From: Odontesthes bonariensis
Lineage: Eukaryota > Chordata > Actinopteri > Atheriniformes > Atherinopsidae
DNA: 64,000 nucleotides
Direction of reading: 5' to 3'
Assembly: GCF_027942865.1 (NCBI RefSeq)
Contig: NC_134510.1
Location: forward strand, 24,855,209-24,919,208
The translations under genes and the position numbers were made by a program. This document shows, one piece after another, positions 63,007 to 64,000 of this stretch; the stretch's first letter is position 1, and each line of letters opens with the position of its first letter. Under the pieces are notes generated by a model, which did not search any database, had not been told where the DNA came from, and worked only from the letters and a program-made list of their open reading frames with translations.

Positions 63007-64000
63007 AAAAACTAAATTCAATTATCCAAATTGTTCTTTTTTTTTTAACATTTTAGTAAATTATGTTGCATTTCATTTCACTTTCTGGATTCTTGTACCA
63101 ACCAAAGAGACTTTTAAGGTTGTCTTTAAAAATATCAAATGCAGCCATATTGAAACAGCAATTGTGCTGATACTAACAGTGGTTGCTGCTAAAACTATTT
63201 AACTTTTCACCACTTGGTGTCGCTTTGTTTCAACTAATGTACAGAACCCCCCCCCCCCAGCCCGGCTGAGATCCATTGCAGTCTGTGTGAGAAGTTCAAT
63301 GTCTCTTCTAAATAAGTGTTTAGAGCAAATTGCAAAGATCACCCACAGCTAGTTTGTCTTGAATGTCTTTATGATATACTCATGATGATCAGCTGATGTT
63401 AAATTCATAAAAATGCTGAATTCCTCCTTTCACGTTTGAAAGAATGTCCCTGAATGTCTTTTTCTTTTTTGGTTCTCTTGCAATCAGCTTTCCCAAGACT
63501 CATCATGTGGTGATGGGTGTCTGCCAGCCGCAGGACGGAGAGTGTACTGGGCTGGGAGAGTAGACTCATGAGTCGCCAACACATCTATAATGAGAGGAAG
63601 TTCATTTGCTTTGATCTATGAGTCCAGTGGGAGAAAACATGATGGTTATTAAAGAACTGACCTCAGTCTCACCATCACTTCCCCTACATTTACTGCGTAA
63701 TTGACATTGATCTTCATCAGTGTCCTTGCCATTATTGCCTTTCCCTTCTCGACTTTCTACACCCTCTGTTTTCTTTTGAAGCATTTAAGAGTATCTTCCA
63801 ATAATGACACTGTACAATGACGTTAGGAACTGCCACACCAAAAAAAACATACATTGTTTGATATTTCTGCAATGACGCACATTAGCATTTTGGCACGTTG
63901 TGGTTACTGTAACTCGACTGGCAGCATAGTCGTGCTGACTGGCAGCTGCATGTCAAGTCTGATGCACTTGCTCACACGCAAGCAAACCTCACTGTACACA
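63007..64000. other. Non-coding end of window
   Basis: A C-run at 63247-63259 and AT-rich DNA. No exon, RNA gene or repeat that I can support. Confidence 0.4.

Noticed and set aside
63480-63580. Possible exon after a 'cttgcaatcag' acceptor-like site
   Set aside because: The short open frame shows no family resemblance, and there is no partner exon or donor in phase.
1-64000. CRISPR arrays, operons, or prokaryotic systems
   Set aside because: The window is eukaryotic with spliced genes; the only regular repeats are microsatellites and transposon ends.

Overview
The window is vertebrate nuclear DNA from a ray-finned fish, most likely a teleost. It has intron-rich genes with GT-AG boundaries, tRNA-derived fish SINEs, Tc1/mariner relics, L2-like LINE tails and long (CA)n tracts. 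I found five protein-coding genes by joining exons in frame by eye and recognising the proteins. The window itself contains no database or alignment evidence, so names rest on remembered family sequences and on neighbour order.

Layout, left to right. (1) The last six coding exons of dap3 (mitoribosomal protein mS29), plus strand, 623-2962; its 5' part lies outside the window. (2) About 3.5 kb of spacer with a Tc1 relic that carries a nested inverted-repeat insertion, and a duplicated AT-rich hairpin. (3) gba1 (lysosomal glucocerebrosidase), plus strand, 6452-12277, 11 coding exons, 522 aa. (4) rnf115 (RING-H2 ubiquitin ligase), minus strand, 15108-22306, 9 coding exons, 315 aa, tail-to-tail with gba1. 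(5) polr3c (RNA polymerase III subunit RPC3), plus strand, 23943-28624, 12 coding exons, 549 aa, head-to-head with rnf115 across a GC-rich, probably bidirectional promoter. (6) itga10 (collagen-binding integrin alpha-10), minus strand, 29190-58734, 30 coding exons, 1169 aa, tail-to-tail with polr3c. Its first intron is 12.6 kb and full of repeats. (7) About 5 kb of repeat-bearing DNA upstream of itga10 with no gene I can support.

The five genes do not form a pathway. Their linkage looks like ancestral synteny: in human, RNF115-POLR3C-ITGA10 lie together at 1q21.1, and GBA1 and DAP3 lie at 1q22. The order here would bring the two human blocks together.

The most unusual non-genic object is an 880-bp element in itga10 intron 1. 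It has about 307-bp near-identical terminal inverted repeats, a TTAA on each side, and a 64-codon central ORF resembling the N-terminus of the 'P2X7-like' repeat-associated proteins of fish. Other points worth a look are a (TG)n tract sitting directly on an rnf115 3' splice site, a glycine-rich expansion in rnf115, and fish-specific differences next to conserved motifs in gba1 and itga10.
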